Shown here one piece after another: positions 5,729-6,445 of a stretch of 6,445 bases of DNA. This stretch comes from Candidatus Delongbacteria bacterium (GTDB taxonomy: Bacteria; Bacteroidota; Bacteroidia; Bacteroidales; ML635J-15), in contig JAQIDD010000124.1 of NCBI GenBank assembly GCA_027858215.1, positions 1 to 6,445 of the forward strand, read 5' to 3'. A program made the translations under genes and the position numbers. Within the stretch, counting starts at the first letter, position 1. Each line of letters opens with the position of its first letter. The notes beneath the pieces were generated by a model. That model searched no databases, was not told the DNA's origin, and worked only from the letters and a program-made list of their open reading frames with translations.

Positions 5729-6445
5729 ATGCTTAACGCTAATAAAAGCATTGGTATTTTTGATTCAGGCCTGGGTGGTTTATCCGTATGGAAATACGTC
5801 GCTGAATTTCTTCCGCATGAATCGTTTATCTATTTTGGCGATAGCAAACATGCCCCGTACGGAGACAAATCCGATGCATTTATCACAGAACGCTGTCATC
5901 ACATTACCAGGTTTTTATTGGATAAAAATGTTAAATTTATTATTGTGGCATGCAATACTGCAACCGCTGCTGCCATTGAATCCCTTAGAGAAAATTACCC
6001 GCATATACAATTTGTCGGGATGGAACCCGCCATAAAACCCGCAAGCCTGCTTTCGAAAACAGGTCACATCGGTGTGCTTGCTACCCATGGTACTTTCAAA
6101 GGAGAACTTTTTAAGCGTAACCAGGAAAAATACAAGGCTTATGTGAAAATACATTACACCGAAGGGAAAGGCCTTGTTGAACTTGCCGAACAGGGAAAAA
6201 TCTATTCTGAAGAAACAGAAAATTTACTCAGACAATACCTGCATCCTTTGATGGAAAAAAACGTTGACCAACTGGTGTTGGGGTGTACGCATTATCCACT
6301 TTTTATTCCTCTTATTGAAAAAATCACACAAGGATCCATGCATATCCTTCACCCTGCAGATGCCATTGCAAAGCGAACTAAAGACCTGCTTATGCAACAC
6401 CGGATTTTACAAACTCGTAAAAACCATGGTGAAAATATATTTTTT
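5729..6445 (+). CDS. murI: Glutamate racemase, 3' end outside window
   Basis: MurI interconverts L- and D-glutamate in the cytoplasm without a cofactor, supplying D-Glu for peptidoglycan. The frame stays open from the ATG at 5729 to the right edge, giving 239 residues; the family is usually about 265-275, so some 30 C-terminal residues are missing. The catalytic features are all present: IGIFDSGLGGLSV (8-20) with Asp12 and Ser13, YFGDSKHAPYGDKS (35-48), VACNTATA (73-80) with catalytic Cys75, GKGLVELAE in the middle, and LVLGCTHYPL with the second catalytic Cys186 followed by Thr187 and His188. The start is well set because the first strand begins seven residues in, as in other MurI proteins. 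The gene follows a strong terminator by 11 nt, and no convincing promoter is visible in that gap, so how it is transcribed is unclear. Its place after the two ompH genes fits the known Bacteroidota gene order. Confidence 0.96.
   Translation, partial: MLNANKSIGIFDSGLGGLSVWKYVAEFLPHESFIYFGDSKHAPYGDKSDAFITERCHHITRFLLDKNVKFIIVACNTATAAAIESLRENYPHIQFVGMEPAIKPASLLSKTGHIGVLATHGTFKGELFKRNQEKYKAYVKIHYTEGKGLVELAEQGKIYSEETENLLRQYLHPLMEKNVDQLVLGCTHYPLFIPLIEKITQGSMHILHPADAIAKRTKDLLMQHRILQTRKNHGENIFF

Noticed and set aside
5751..6035. A 94-residue + strand frame inside murI
   Set aside because: It is out of frame with murI, whose catalytic motifs run unbroken through the same bases.
1..6445. Mobile element, CRISPR array, tRNA/rRNA, toxin-antitoxin or defence system
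   Set aside because: There are no direct repeats with regular spacers, transposase motifs, tRNA-like cloverleafs or foreign-looking genes. Nearly all bases are accounted for by conserved envelope genes in their usual order.

Overview
The window looks like chromosomal core DNA from a member of the Bacteroidota. Four things point there. Gene content and order (DUF6089/PorG-like proteins, uppS, bamA, two ompH/skp genes, murI) match a cluster I know from that phylum; Porphyromonas gingivalis has porG, uppS, bamA, ompH and ompH in the same order. Every complete signal peptide has an Ala|Gln cleavage site. The promoter-like motifs are of the TAnnTTTG type. There are no Shine-Dalgarno sequences, only A/T-rich leaders. 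I cannot place it below phylum level; a marine or anaerobic Bacteroidales-like lineage is a guess.

Layout: all genes lie on the + strand. (1) 3-488 is the C-terminal part of a DUF6089-family outer-membrane beta-barrel protein, cut by the left edge. (2) 562-1299 is a second, complete DUF6089 protein, probably PorG of the type IX secretion system. (3) 1311-2051 is uppS, undecaprenyl diphosphate synthase. (4) 2063-4540 is bamA, with five POTRA domains and a barrel. (5) 4603-5115 and 5153-5668 are two tandem OmpH/Skp periplasmic chaperones. (6) A strong intrinsic terminator lies at 5688-5717. (7) 5729 to the right edge is murI, glutamate racemase, open at its 3' end. No non-coding stretch exceeds 75 bases.

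The genes form an envelope-building set. UppS makes the C55 lipid carrier for peptidoglycan and surface glycans, and MurI makes D-glutamate for peptidoglycan. The Skp chaperones escort unfolded outer-membrane proteins to BamA, which inserts them. The two DUF6089 barrels are themselves likely BamA clients. uppS and bamA are tightly spaced (11 nt) and probably co-transcribed. Each ompH gene has its own plausible Bacteroidota promoter, and the terminator separates this block from murI.

I see no mobile element, CRISPR array, RNA gene, frameshift or sign of recent transfer. I do not see an undescribed system here; the points worth a second look are modest (tandem diverged DUF6089 genes, matched promoters on the two ompH genes, a promoter-like box directly before the uppS start).
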